DNA of 64,000 nucleotides from Caulobacter sp. Lineage in GTDB: Bacteria > Pseudomonadota > Alphaproteobacteria > Caulobacterales > Caulobacteraceae. Position 1 is the stretch's first letter. Every line of letters starts with the position of its first letter. This document shows positions 34,846 through 43,387 of the stretch, one piece after another. The translations under genes were made by a program, and so were the position numbers. The stretch covers positions 150,291 through 214,290 of the forward strand of contig NZ_JAGIBH010000009.1 of the NCBI RefSeq assembly GCF_017744445.1. Reading direction: 5' to 3'. The notes below the pieces were generated by a model that was not told the origin of the DNA, ran no database searches, and saw only the letters and a list, made by a program, of their open reading frames with translations.

Positions 34846-34966
34846 TCCCCGGCGAAAGCCGGGGCCCAGATGGCGGAGCGCTGAGGTGGGCTCTACGAAC
34901 TCGGAGCTTCTCCAATCAGCCCCGGCGCCCTGAGATCTGGGTCCCGGCTTTCGCCGGGAAAACGGG
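34846..34966. repeat. Palindromic intergenic repeat, family C (copy 3)
   Basis: CCCCGGCGAAAGCCGGGGCC to GTCCCGGCTTTCGCCGGGAA, between the M28 gene and its terminator. Confidence 0.85.
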
Positions 34967-35000
34967 AATGGGAATGGCGGGGATGATGGATATTGACCCG

Positions 35001-35037
35001 GAGGGCGGCGGAAGGGATTCTGCCGCCCTCTTTCTTT
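35001..35037 (+). terminator. Rho-independent terminator after M28 peptidase
   Basis: GAGGGCGGC and GCCGCCCTC form a 9-bp stem with a 12-base loop, followed by TTTCTTT. It argues against any coding start upstream of it for the next gene. Confidence 0.85.
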
Positions 35038-35057
35038 GTGACCTCGGATCCTTCGCG

Positions 35058-35690
35058 TTGACCGTCCGCACCGGCGCCTTCCTGAAGATCGGCGTGATCG
35101 CGCCGGCCATCATGGTGGCCGACGTCGTGATCGCTCAGCGGCTGTTCCCCGGCTTCGACGCCGGCGCCCAGTTCATCAGCGAGCTGGGCGGGCCCAAGGC
35201 CCCCCTGCCCGAGATCTTCAACTACGGCATGATGATCGCCGGCGTCGCGGGCCTCTTGGCCGGCGCGGGCTTCGCCCATGCGCTGGAGGAGGCCGGCGGC
35301 CGTCGCCGGGTCTCGGCCTTCGCCGGCCTATTCGTGGCGCTGACGGGGCTAGGAGCCTTCTTCGCGGGCGTCTTCCACTGGCCCGATCCCATGCACCGCG
35401 CCTGCGGGGTGGGCCTGGCCATGCAGTTCGCGCCGCTGTTCACCGCCTGGGCCCTGTGGGGCAAGACTGGCTATCGGCGCCTGGCCCACTTCTCGCTGGG
35501 CTGGTTCTTCGGCCTGTTCCTGGTCTTCGCCCTGCTGACGGGCGTGTGGAACATCCGCACCGGCTATGACGTCGGCTACTGGCAGCGCGGCCACGCGTTC
35601 CTGGGCCTGCTGTGGCTGGCCATCGCCGCCTGGACCCTGGAGAAGGGCTGGAAGGCGAGTGCGGTGGCGGCGCAGCCGGCGACCGTCTAA
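35058..35690 (+). CDS. DUF998-family membrane protein
   Basis: 210 aa from a TTG start at 35058; the frame is open farther upstream but that part contains a repeat and a terminator. About six membrane helices are visible, with DUF998 hallmarks: QRLFPGFDAGAQFISELGG near the first loop, NYGMMIAGVAGLLAGAGF, and FHWPDPMHRACGVGLAMQF. The function of the family is unknown. No ribosome site clearly supports the start, so it is tentative. Confidence 0.75.
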   Translation: MTVRTGAFLKIGVIAPAIMVADVVIAQRLFPGFDAGAQFISELGGPKAPLPEIFNYGMMIAGVAGLLAGAGFAHALEEAGGRRRVSAFAGLFVALTGLGAFFAGVFHWPDPMHRACGVGLAMQFAPLFTAWALWGKTGYRRLAHFSLGWFFGLFLVFALLTGVWNIRTGYDVGYWQRGHAFLGLLWLAIAAWTLEKGWKASAVAAQPATV

Positions 35691-35734
35691 CCTCGTTCTC
35701 AACGATGCATTCAGCGTTATTTGGGGGGAACGCC

Positions 35735-36310
35735 ATGACCTACCGCCTCGCGACCGTGATCGCCGCCGCTCTCGTGCTGGCCGCCTGCTCGCAGCAGAAG
35801 ACCGAGGACCAGCCCGCCGCGCCGCCCGCGCCCGACGAGGTGCGCACCCCGGCGGTCGCGCCGGCGGTCCCCGCCCCGGTCACCGCCGCGCCCAACGACG
35901 GCGCGCCCTCGAATGGGACCGTCGGCGGCGACGGCTCGCAGATCCAGCTGTCGCCCCTGCTGCGCGCCGACTTCGAGGCCAACAAGCTGGACGGCGAGCT
36001 GGGCTGCGGCTTCAACAGCGGCGGCGGGACCGATCCGCTGCTCTACGCGGTGGGCTATTCGGGCGTGAAGGAGCCGGGCTACGGCCTGGTCAAGGTCGGA
36101 ACCTATGTCGAGCGCATCGTCGCGCCGGGCGGCTATGACGCCATGGTCAATGGCACGACCTTCAGCGGCCAGGGCAAGACCATCAAGATCGCCATCACCG
36201 GCAAGGCCACTGGCGGCGGCGAGTCCCCGGCCTATCCCGCCACCCTGACCTACGACCGCGCCGACGGCGCCAAGCGGGTCATCGAGGGCACCTGGACCTG
36301 CGGGCCGTAG
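35735..36310 (+). CDS. Lipoprotein of unknown function
   Basis: 191 aa. The signal sequence ends in lipobox LAAC (Cys18), followed by a Pro/Ala-rich linker (about 25-65) and a compact C-terminal domain beginning SPLLRADFEANKLDGELGCGF and ending VIEGTWTCGP, with two cysteines that may pair. A run of six Gs plus AA serves as ribosome site. The stop codon directly abuts the stop of the convergent PEBP gene. I do not recognise the domain. Confidence 0.82.
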   Translation: MTYRLATVIAAALVLAACSQQKTEDQPAAPPAPDEVRTPAVAPAVPAPVTAAPNDGAPSNGTVGGDGSQIQLSPLLRADFEANKLDGELGCGFNSGGGTDPLLYAVGYSGVKEPGYGLVKVGTYVERIVAPGGYDAMVNGTTFSGQGKTIKIAITGKATGGGESPAYPATLTYDRADGAKRVIEGTWTCGP

Positions 36311-36859
36311 TCACTGGGTTTCGGGCGCCTCATAGGTCGCCACCAGCAGGCCCTCGGCCAAGGTGTCGCCCTTCAGGGCGCTGACCAGGGTCTCCATCGG
36401 GACGTTGGGACCGAAGGCCAGGCGCTCGGCCAGGGCGAAGATCTGGAAGTGATAGCGGTGCAGGCCGTGGCCCGGCGGCGGGCGTGGTCCGAACCAGCCG
36501 ATCTTGCCCGCGCCGTTGACGCCCTGGGTCGCGCCGCCGATCGCGCCCAGACTGGCCTCGTTCGGCAGCCCCTCGGGCAGGCTGGTCGCCTCGGCCGGGA
36601 TGTTCCAGATCAACCAGTGCACGAACGGATGCTCGCGCGGGGCGTCGGGGTCCTCGACCACGATGGCGTAGGCGGCCGCGTGCTCCACCGGCGTCCAGAC
36701 CAGCGGCGGCGAGCGGTTCTCGTGATACGCCGAGTGGCGGTCCTCCAGTCGGCCGTCGGCGTCCAGCGACGGCGTGGTCAGGACGACCTGGCCCTCACCG
36801 AACGGCTGGACCTTCTGGATGACGAGCGCGTCTCCGGAATGATCTGGGGCTTGAGCCAT
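36311..36859 (-). CDS. YbhB/YbcL-type PEBP (Raf kinase inhibitor-like) protein
   Basis: 182 aa. PEBP signatures: SPPLVWTP, YAIVVEDPDAP (ligand-pocket DPDAP), FVHWLIWNIPA, GKIGWFGPRPPPGHGLHRYHFQIFAL. Bacterial members are small soluble proteins of unclear ligand. No signal peptide, so cytoplasmic. Its stop touches that of the convergent lipoprotein gene with zero spacing. Confidence 0.92.
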   Translation of the reverse strand: MAQAPDHSGDALVIQKVQPFGEGQVVLTTPSLDADGRLEDRHSAYHENRSPPLVWTPVEHAAAYAIVVEDPDAPREHPFVHWLIWNIPAEATSLPEGLPNEASLGAIGGATQGVNGAGKIGWFGPRPPPGHGLHRYHFQIFALAERLAFGPNVPMETLVSALKGDTLAEGLLVATYEAPETQ

Positions 36860-36927
36860 GGCGGGTCTCCTTCGAGGGCCGCAACCCTCGAGCGCCCAGC
36901 CAAGTTTCCCGGCTTAACCTGGGACGC

Positions 36928-37548
36928 TTACCGCCAGGCGTAGTTGAAGCTGATGCTGATGCGCTGCTCGTCGGCCTGGTTGGGCGTCACCTCGTGGCGC
37001 AGCCAGCTCTCCCACATCAGGATCGCGCCCGGCGACGGCTGCACGTAGACGAACGGCCGCAGGCCTTCCGGGGCCTCCTCTTCCCGCGTCGGGGCGGCCA
37101 TCATCATCGGCAGGCGCGGGTCCTCGAACTTGATGGCCGAGGCGCCCGGCGGGATCGTCACATAGACCGTGCCGGAGATAACGCTGTGGGGGTGGATATG
37201 GCCGGTGTGCTGGCCGCCGGTCTCCAGGATGTTGATCCAGAAGCTGTCCATGACCAGCTTGCCCGCGCCCAGATCGAAGCAGAGGTCCTTGGCGAAGGCG
37301 GCCGCGTGCTTGTCGAGCTTCTTCTTGAGGTCCGCGAACAGGCTGTCGCGCTGTGGCAGATCGTTCAGCGAAGCGTACGAGGTGTAGCCCAGATACCCCT
37401 TGTTGTAGGCCCAGGCCTGGCCGGCGTCGTCGTCCTCGGCGATGGCGATGCAGGCGTCGTGCAGCTCGTCGATGAAGTCGTCGAAGCCCTTCTCGCTGGC
37501 GAGGCTGGCTTCATAGAGCGGAGTGACGAAGAGGCTGCGCGTGGTCAT
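36928..37548 (-). CDS. TIGR02466-type putative 2OG-Fe(II) oxygenase
   Basis: 206 aa from MTTRSLFV; another in-frame ATG four codons upstream (37560) is equally possible. The conserved set SFWINILETGGQHTGHIHPHSVISGTVYV contains the H-x-H metal site, followed by FEDPR and WLRHEVTPN with the distal His and the R of RISISFNYAW for 2-oxoglutarate. Substrate unknown. It is divergent from a toxin-antitoxin pair across about 60 bp. Confidence 0.85.
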   Translation of the reverse strand: MTTRSLFVTPLYEASLASEKGFDDFIDELHDACIAIAEDDDAGQAWAYNKGYLGYTSYASLNDLPQRDSLFADLKKKLDKHAAAFAKDLCFDLGAGKLVMDSFWINILETGGQHTGHIHPHSVISGTVYVTIPPGASAIKFEDPRLPMMMAAPTREEEAPEGLRPFVYVQPSPGAILMWESWLRHEVTPNQADEQRISISFNYAWR

Positions 37549-37609
37549 GGGGCGCGTCATAGCGCCGGAGTGCGTTGACGACAAACGGCGAGTGGAACAT
37601 AGTCAGAAC

Positions 37610-37852
37610 ATGGCCGGTAACTCGCCCACCAAGATCGATCCGACGCTGGCTGGCAGCCTCCCCGAAAGCGACTTCGTCGAACGTCCCGGCTTCGAGGATA
37701 ACGAAGCGCATTGGGAGGAAGTTCAGCGCATCGCAGAAGAGACCCTGCGCGACGGAGGTATTCCGCTGGAAGATGTCCAGCGTTGGGTCGACTCCTGGGA
37801 CACAGAGAACGAGTTGCCACCGCCCGAGCCGCGCCGTCGCGAGGCTGAATGA
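37610..37852 (+). CDS. Type II antitoxin (ParD/CopG-associated type)
   Basis: 80 aa, acidic, starting MAGNSPTKIDPTLAG. It ends 4 bp inside the ParE-like toxin gene (ATGA). The C-terminal helix IPLEDVQRWVDSWDTENELPPPEP would wrap the toxin. The N-terminal DNA-binding part is not recognised as a classical ribbon-helix-helix. The assignment rests mainly on the pairing. Confidence 0.75.
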   Translation: MAGNSPTKIDPTLAGSLPESDFVERPGFEDNEAHWEEVQRIAEETLRDGGIPLEDVQRWVDSWDTENELPPPEPRRREAE

Positions 37853-38127
37853 GGCGCGTCGAGATTTCGGCGACCGCCCAAGGTGACATTCGGTATTTGC
37901 GACGCTGGCTGGCGGAGCGGTCTTCCAGCGCATCCAAGCGCGCGACGAACACAATCTTGGCTGCGGCTCGGTCCTTGATCGATTTCCCTGAGCGCGGCCG
38001 CCTGACCCAGGCGGGTATCAGGGAGCTTCCGGTGAAGTTCGGCTCCGCCGGCTACGTTCTGCAATACTTCGTCGAAGGCGACCGCGTCGTGATCGCCCGC
38101 GTCTTCCACAGCCTGGAACGTCGCTGA
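37849..38127 (+). CDS. ParE/RelE-superfamily toxin
   Basis: 92 aa, basic. It has the fold pattern [41 protein letters not shown] and [24 protein letters not shown] typical of ParE (gyrase-targeting) or RelE-like toxins. The overlap with the antitoxin implies coupled translation. Which activity it has is not decidable by eye. Confidence 0.85.
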   Translation: MRRVEISATAQGDIRYLRRWLAERSSSASKRATNTILAAARSLIDFPERGRLTQAGIRELPVKFGSAGYVLQYFVEGDRVVIARVFHSLERR

Positions 38128-38156
38128 ACGCGCCGGACTCGCCTATATCTGCCCTC

Positions 38157-40061
38157 GTGACCGACACCTCCTTCGACGACACCGCCTCCCCCCGCCTGAT
38201 CGGCGCCGCCCTGATCAAGGACGAGGTCACGCGCCTGCCTGACGCGCCGGGCGTCTACCGCATGATCGGCGACGCCGACGAGGTGCTGTACGTCGGCAAG
38301 GCCAAGAGCCTGAAGAAGCGGGTCGTGCAGTACGCGCAGGGCCGCTTCCACACCAACCGCATCGCCCACATGGTCGACGCCACGCGGTCGATGGAGTTCG
38401 TCACCACCCGCACCGAAGCCGACGCCCTGCTGCTCGAGATCAACCTGATCAAGCAACTAAAGCCGCGCTTCAACGTGCTGCTGCGCGACGACAAGAGCTT
38501 CCCCGAGATCGTCATCCGCCGCGACCACGACGCGCCGCAGCTGCGCAAGCATCGCGGCGCCCACACCCTCAAGGGCGACTATTTCGGGCCATTCGCCAGC
38601 GCCTGGGCGGTGAACCGCACGCTGAACACCTTGCAGAAGGCGTTCCTGCTGCGCTCGTGCAGCGACAGCGTCTACGACGCCCGCGACCGGCCCTGCATGC
38701 TGCACCAGATCAAGCGCTGCGCCGCCCCCTGCACCGGCCTGATCGGCAAGGACGACTACCAGGCGCTCGTCGACCAGGCCGAGGCTTTCCTGCGCGGCAA
38801 ATCCCGCGCGGTGATGAGCCAGATGGCCAAGGAGATGGAAGCCGCCGCCGAGGAGCTGGAGTTCGAGCGCGCCGCTCGCCTGCGCGACCGCATCCGCGCC
38901 CTCTCCAGCGTCGCCCAGGAGACCCAGATCAACCCCGAGACCGTGGACGAGGCCGACGTCGTGGCCCTGCACGTCGAGGGCGGCCAGGCCTGCGTACAGG
39001 TGTTCTTCTTCCGCGCCGGCCAGAACTGGGGCAACCGCGCCTATTTCCCGCGGGTGACCGGCAACGCCGATGAATCCGAGGACGAGACCACGACCGAGGA
39101 GCAGCGCATCCTCACCGCGTTCCTGGGCCAGTTCTATGACGACAAGCCGATCCCGCGCCTGATCCTGGCCAATGTCCAACCGGCCGAGACCGAGCTGCTG
39201 GCCGAGGCCTTCGCCTTGAAGAGCGGCCGCAAGGTCGAGATCAGCGTGCCCAAGCGCGGCGAGAAGGCCGACCTGGTCGGTCACGCCCTGACCAATGCGC
39301 GCGAGGCCCTGGGCCGCAAGATGGCCGAGGGCTCGGCCCAGACCAAGCTGCTGGCCGGCGTGTGTGAAGCCTTCAAGCTGGAGGCCCCGCCCGAGCGGAT
39401 CGAGGTCTACGACAACAGCCACATCCAGGGCACCAATGCCGTGGGCGGCATGATCGTGGCCGGGCCGGAAGGCTTCATGAAGGGCCAGTACCGCAAGTTC
39501 AACATCAAGAGCACCGAGCTCACGCCCGGCGACGACTACGGCATGATGAAGGAGGTGCTGCGCCGCCGCTTCGCCCGCCTGGTCAAGGAAGAGGAGGAAG
39601 GCGACGACGCCAACCGCCCCGACCTCGTTTTGGTCGACGGCGGCAAGGGCCAGCTGGACGCGGCGCTGGAGATCATGGCCGACCTGGGCGTCGACGACAT
39701 CGCCGTGGTCGGCGTGGCCAAGGGTCCGGACCGCGACGCCGGGCTGGAGCGGTTCTTCATCCCCGGCCAGACGCCGTTCATGCTCGAGCCCAAGTCGCCG
39801 GTGCTCTACTACCTGCAGCGCCTGCGCGACGAGGCCCACCGCTTCGCGATCGGCGCCCACCGCACGCGCCGGTCCATGGACCTGAAGAAGAACCCGCTCG
39901 ACGAGATCGAAGGCGTGGGACCGGGCCGCAAGAAGGCCCTGCTGCACGCGTTCGGATCGGCCAAGGGCGTGGGCCGCGCCAGCGTCGAGGACCTGGTGAA
40001 GGTGGAAGGCGTCAGCCAGGCGCTGGCCGAACGGATCCACGGGTTCTTCCGGAAGGGGTAG
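38157..40061 (+). CDS. uvrC: Excinuclease ABC subunit C
   Basis: 634 aa, GTG start. It makes the two incisions in nucleotide excision repair after UvrAB loading. Domains: GIY-YIG nuclease (about 28-108: [21 protein letters not shown]), Cys-rich linker ([15 protein letters not shown]), UVR motif ([20 protein letters not shown], about 220-250), RNase H-like endonuclease ([17 protein letters not shown] and [11 protein letters not shown]) and tandem helix-hairpin-helix at the C-terminus ([19 protein letters not shown]). All catalytic segments look intact. Confidence 0.97.
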   Translation: MTDTSFDDTASPRLIGAALIKDEVTRLPDAPGVYRMIGDADEVLYVGKAKSLKKRVVQYAQGRFHTNRIAHMVDATRSMEFVTTRTEADALLLEINLIKQLKPRFNVLLRDDKSFPEIVIRRDHDAPQLRKHRGAHTLKGDYFGPFASAWAVNRTLNTLQKAFLLRSCSDSVYDARDRPCMLHQIKRCAAPCTGLIGKDDYQALVDQAEAFLRGKSRAVMSQMAKEMEAAAEELEFERAARLRDRIRALSSVAQETQINPETVDEADVVALHVEGGQACVQVFFFRAGQNWGNRAYFPRVTGNADESEDETTTEEQRILTAFLGQFYDDKPIPRLILANVQPAETELLAEAFALKSGRKVEISVPKRGEKADLVGHALTNAREALGRKMAEGSAQTKLLAGVCEAFKLEAPPERIEVYDNSHIQGTNAVGGMIVAGPEGFMKGQYRKFNIKSTELTPGDDYGMMKEVLRRRFARLVKEEEEGDDANRPDLVLVDGGKGQLDAALEIMADLGVDDIAVVGVAKGPDRDAGLERFFIPGQTPFMLEPKSPVLYYLQRLRDEAHRFAIGAHRTRRSMDLKKNPLDEIEGVGPGRKKALLHAFGSAKGVGRASVEDLVKVEGVSQALAERIHGFFRKG

Positions 40062-40096
40062 CGCGAGCCGGCATTCACCGCCCCCACCACCACCGA

Positions 40097-40203
40097 CTAT
40101 CCCCGCGAAAGCGGGGATCCAAGCTGCCTTTCAGGATGGGGTGAGACCGAGCGATGACCCTCTGCCTCGGCTTGGGTCCCCGCTTTCGCGGGGATCGTCG
40201 GGT
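40097..40203. repeat. Palindromic intergenic repeat, diverged family C (copy 5)
   Basis: CTATCCCCGCGAAAGCGGGG to CCCCGCTTTCGCGGGGATCG arms around a GGGTGAGACC centre, after uvrC. Confidence 0.8.
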
Positions 40204-40315
40204 AGAGGGTGGCTCCAAGCTGCATGTGCCCCACCGCGGCCTTGCGACCCTACCATTTGTCCTACAATATCCGCGCAACTCCGCGCGGACGGGGATGTGT
40301 TGGCAAGGGCGTGGC

Positions 40316-41725
40316 ATGGCGGGCAGGTTCATCGAGGCGGCCACCTCGCGCCGGGCTGTCCTGGCGAGCGCCGGCGCCCTGGCCATCGCCGGACCAGCCG
40401 CCGCCCGCATCTCCCCCGTCACCCCGTCGAACCCCCTGGTCCGCCAGCGCGCCGACGCCCAGATCTTCAAGCACCGCGACGGCCAGTACTACATGACCGC
40501 CTCGGTCCCGGAGTACGACCGCCTGGTCCTCCGCCGCGCGCCGACCTTGGCCGGCCTCTCTACGTCCCAGGAGACGGTAATCTGGCGTAGGCCCGCGACC
40601 GGCAAGCTGGGCGGCTATATCTGGGCGCCGGAGCTGCATTGGTTCGACGGCGCCTGGCGCCTGTACTTCGCCGCCGGCGACGCGGGCGCGCCGTTCCACA
40701 TCCGGACCTATGTGCTGCGCTGCCAGGACAAGGACCCACTGACCGGCCGCTGGGCGATGGAGGGCCAGTTCCAGACGCCGTGGGACACCTTCACGCTGGA
40801 CTCGACGGTCTTCAGCCACAGGGGCGTGCGCTACATCCTGTGGGCCCAGACCGAGCCGGGCATCAAGACCAACAGCAACCTGTACCTGGCGCCGATGGCG
40901 ACCCCGACCACCCTGGCCCGGCCGCCGGCGCGCCTGACCGTGCCGACGCTGGACTGGGAGATCCGCGGCTTCAAGGTCGCCGAGGGCCCCGCCCCGCTGC
41001 ACCGCAACGGCAAGCTGTTCATCAGCTACTCGGCCAGCGCCACCGACGACCGCTACTGCCTGGGCCTGCTGTCCGCCGACGAGGACGCCGACCTGATGGC
41101 GCCCGCCTCCTGGAGCAAGTCGCCCGAGCCGGTGTTCAAGACCTGCGAGGAGACCCGCATCTGGGGGCCAGGCCACAATTCGTTCACGGTCGACGAGCAG
41201 GGCCGCGACGTCCTGGTCTATCACGGCCGCGACTACAAGGAGATCAAGGGCGATCCCCTGTTCGACCCCAACCGCCACACGCGGGTGCAGCGCCTCTACT
41301 ACAAGCCCGACGGAACCCCGGACTTCGGCGTGCCGGTCGGGGCGGGCGAGGTTCCGGACCGGTTCTCGCCGCTGGATCGGCCGGGGATGTTCCTGCGCCA
41401 TGAGGGCGACCGGCCGGTGGTCGGGGCGGGCGAGCTGCCGACTACCCAGTTCCGCCAGAAGCCGGGCCTGGCGGGTCCGGGGACGGTGTCGTTGGAGCCG
41501 ATCCTGAAGCCGGGCTCGGTGCTGGCGGTCGGGGCGAACGGCGCGGTGGAGATCGTCCCGGCGGGCGGCGGCGATCCCAAGCGCGCCAGCTTCAAGCGCG
41601 GCGTCGGCCTGGCCGGCAAGGGCGTATCCTTCGCGGGCTTGAGCGGCGGACATCTGCGGCATCGCGACGGCGTGGTCCTGGTCGGCGGCGGCGATATGGG
41701 CGCGGCGACCTTTGCGGTGACCTGA
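40316..41725 (+). CDS. GH43-type exo-arabinofuranosidase-like enzyme with C-terminal AbfB-like domain
   Basis: 469 aa. Tat-like signal (TSRRAVLASAGALAIAGPAAA). The propeller domain has the GH43 triad: base Asp47 in QRADAQIFKH, Asp162 in FTLDSTVFS and acid Glu223 in KVAEGPAPL. The order and GHNSFTVDEQG/LVYHGRDY motifs suggest subfamily 26 (exo-alpha-1,5-L-arabinofuranosidase). The C-terminal 120 residues contain two LRH repeats (GMFLRHEGDR, GHLRHRDGV), as in AbfB/CBM42 trefoils. The start at 40316 gives the signal peptide. It lies outside the xylan locus but targets related hemicellulose side chains. Confidence 0.85.
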   Translation: MAGRFIEAATSRRAVLASAGALAIAGPAAARISPVTPSNPLVRQRADAQIFKHRDGQYYMTASVPEYDRLVLRRAPTLAGLSTSQETVIWRRPATGKLGGYIWAPELHWFDGAWRLYFAAGDAGAPFHIRTYVLRCQDKDPLTGRWAMEGQFQTPWDTFTLDSTVFSHRGVRYILWAQTEPGIKTNSNLYLAPMATPTTLARPPARLTVPTLDWEIRGFKVAEGPAPLHRNGKLFISYSASATDDRYCLGLLSADEDADLMAPASWSKSPEPVFKTCEETRIWGPGHNSFTVDEQGRDVLVYHGRDYKEIKGDPLFDPNRHTRVQRLYYKPDGTPDFGVPVGAGEVPDRFSPLDRPGMFLRHEGDRPVVGAGELPTTQFRQKPGLAGPGTVSLEPILKPGSVLAVGANGAVEIVPAGGGDPKRASFKRGVGLAGKGVSFAGLSGGHLRHRDGVVLVGGGDMGAATFAVT

Positions 41726-41746
41726 CGCCGCCCTACCTACGAGGGC

Positions 41747-41977
41747 ATGGCTGTCTGGCTGCAATATCTGATCGCGTTCGCCGCCCTGGTGGTGCTGGCG
41801 CCGCTGGTCGCGTGGCTGGCGCACCGTTTCGGCTCCAGGGCCAAGGGCGGGCTGATGCTGGCCTCGATGCTGCTGGGCCTGGGCGCGGTCATGGACCCGC
41901 CATCCAAGCACGCCATCGAGGCGGCCGAGCCGATGAAGGGCTCGCCGGAAAACGACGAACCGCCGCTGGACGAGTAG
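41747..41977 (+). CDS. Small membrane protein, function unknown
   Basis: 76 aa, 21 bp after the GH43 gene, with GAGG before the ATG. Two membrane segments (LQYLIAFAALVVLAPLVAWLA and GGLMLASMLLGLGAVM) and an acidic, proline-rich tail (KGSPENDEPPLDE). I recognise no domain; the hydrophobic pattern and the short spacing support a real gene. Confidence 0.75.
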   Translation: MAVWLQYLIAFAALVVLAPLVAWLAHRFGSRAKGGLMLASMLLGLGAVMDPPSKHAIEAAEPMKGSPENDEPPLDE

Positions 41978-42049
41978 CCAGGCCCTTCCCCTGAAGAGTC
42001 GCGGCCATTATCCACGACAGCACGACCGAAATACTGAAAGGACGACGAC

Positions 42050-42523
42050 ATGGCTTTGCTTGACGCGCTCAAGGCGGACCAACTGGCGGCGCGCAAGGCG
42101 AATGACCGCCTGAAGGCCGACCTGCTCACCACCTTGATCGGCGAAGCCACGCAGATCACGACCGAAGAATTCAAGCGCGGCGTGACGGAAGTCACCGACG
42201 AAAAGGTCGTCGCCACCGTCGCCAAGTTCTCGAAGAACATCAAGCAGACGCTGGAAAACCTTGCCGCCGAACGCGCGCGCCTGGCCGCGGCCGGCGGCGA
42301 CGTGTCGAAGGCGGACGAACGGATCAAGGCGGCCGAGACCGAACTGGCGATCCTGTCCTCGTATGGCCCCAAGCAGATGACGGAAACCGAATTGCGCGCG
42401 GCCATCGACGACTTCAAGGCCAAGACTCCCGACGCCAATGTCGGGGCGATCATGGCGCACCTGAAGACGAACTTCGGCGGCCAGTACGACGGCAAGATGG
42501 CCAGCGCCCTGGCCCGGGGGTAA
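42050..42523 (+). CDS. GatB/YqeY-domain protein
   Basis: 157 aa. The YqeY helical domain also found at the C-terminus of GatB: ALKADQLAARKANDRLKADLLTTLIGE at the start, a coiled middle, then LPKQMTETEL-like SYGPKQMTETELRAAIDD and the conserved end VGAIMAHLKTNFGGQYDGKMAS. Probably cytoplasmic and linked to tRNA amidation or tRNA binding in the family; not the full GatB. Real gene by composition and a GAAAGGACGACG leader. Confidence 0.9.
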   Translation: MALLDALKADQLAARKANDRLKADLLTTLIGEATQITTEEFKRGVTEVTDEKVVATVAKFSKNIKQTLENLAAERARLAAAGGDVSKADERIKAAETELAILSSYGPKQMTETELRAAIDDFKAKTPDANVGAIMAHLKTNFGGQYDGKMASALARG

Positions 42524-42537
42524 AGAAAAGCCAAACA

Positions 42538-42552
42538 TTAACCAGTATTTAC
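42538..42552 (+). promoter_or_regulatory. CtrA-box candidate TTAA-N7-TTAC
   Basis: TTAACCAGTATTTAC lies in an AT-rich gap 70 bp before the first receiver gene. The CtrA consensus is TTAA-N7-TTAA(C), so 7 of 8 core bases match. Confidence 0.45.
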
Positions 42553-42621
42553 AAGAAATTAATTCTACTAAACCTGAAACCAGGAAGCACTTCGAACATT
42601 CCATTGCTCAGGAGGATGGGC

Positions 42622-42990
42622 ATGGAACAGATCTCGGTGCTCCTGGTCGAAGACAACGCCGCCCTGCGGGCGATGAGCCAGGCGATGCTGGCGGCGGCGG
42701 GATATCGCGTGCATGTCGCCGCGGACGCGGACGAGGCGCTGAGCCGCCTGGACCGCGAGCCGCCGGCCGCGCTGGTCACGGACATCAATCTGGGCGCCGG
42801 GGCCGACGGCTTCGACCTGGCCCGCCGGGCGCGGATGACCGATCCGGGCCTGCCGGTGGTCTATGTCTCGGCCCGCTGCGCCCATCGCTTCCCCAGCGAC
42901 GGCGTCAGCCGCTCGGAGTTCGTCGCCAAGCCGATCGCGCCGTGGGAGCTGCTCCAGGCCCTGGGCAGAGCGCTGGAGTCTCGCCAATGA
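42622..42990 (+). CDS. Single-domain response-regulator receiver protein 1
   Basis: 122 aa, receiver domain only. Acidic pocket VEDN (near residue 10), phosphoacceptor Asp in LVTDINLG, and the conserved Lys in FVAKPI. A GGAGG ribosome site fixes the start. It overlaps the next receiver gene by 4 bp. No histidine kinase or output domain is adjacent; CtrA-box-like DNA upstream suggests cell-cycle control, which is an inference. Confidence 0.9.
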   Translation: MEQISVLLVEDNAALRAMSQAMLAAAGYRVHVAADADEALSRLDREPPAALVTDINLGAGADGFDLARRARMTDPGLPVVYVSARCAHRFPSDGVSRSEFVAKPIAPWELLQALGRALESRQ

Positions 42991-43322
42991 ACGCCCCCGT
43001 GGTTCTGGTCGTCGAGGACGAACCTCTCGTCCGGATGAGCGCCGCCGAGGCCCTGCGCGACGAGGGCTTCACCGTCTATGAGGCCGCCGACGCCAGCGAG
43101 GCGCTGGAGGTCATGGAAGACCACCAGGAGGTCGGCGTCGTCTTCACCGATATCGACATGCCCGGCATGAGCGGCCTGGAGCTGGCCGACGAGATCCATC
43201 GCCGCCGCCCCGCCGTGCGCTGCCTGCTGACCTCGGGCCGCCGCCTGCCGGCCAATGACCCGTTCCTGCCCAAGCCCTACAGCCTGGGCCGGCTGGGCGA
43301 GGCGATAAGGCGAGCTGCCTAG
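42987..43322 (+). CDS. Single-domain response-regulator receiver protein 2
   Basis: 111 aa starting MNAPVVLVVEDEPLVRM. Phosphoacceptor Asp in VFTDIDMPGMSG, Thr/Ser in CLLTSGR and Lys in FLPKPY are all present, so it should be phosphorylatable. It is translationally coupled to the preceding receiver (ATGA). Similar stand-alone receivers shuttle phosphate or regulate kinases in Caulobacter. Confidence 0.9.
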   Translation: MNAPVVLVVEDEPLVRMSAAEALRDEGFTVYEAADASEALEVMEDHQEVGVVFTDIDMPGMSGLELADEIHRRRPAVRCLLTSGRRLPANDPFLPKPYSLGRLGEAIRRAA

Positions 43323-43387
43323 AACCTTCACTTGACCGAACGCCGCGATATGAGGAGATAGCCTCAACCCTAGATCGCGGAGCGTAC

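Noticed and set aside
34968..35057. ATG start at 34968 for the DUF998 protein
   Set aside because: The extension is encoded by the end of a repeat and by the terminator of the preceding gene; homologous sequence begins near 35058.
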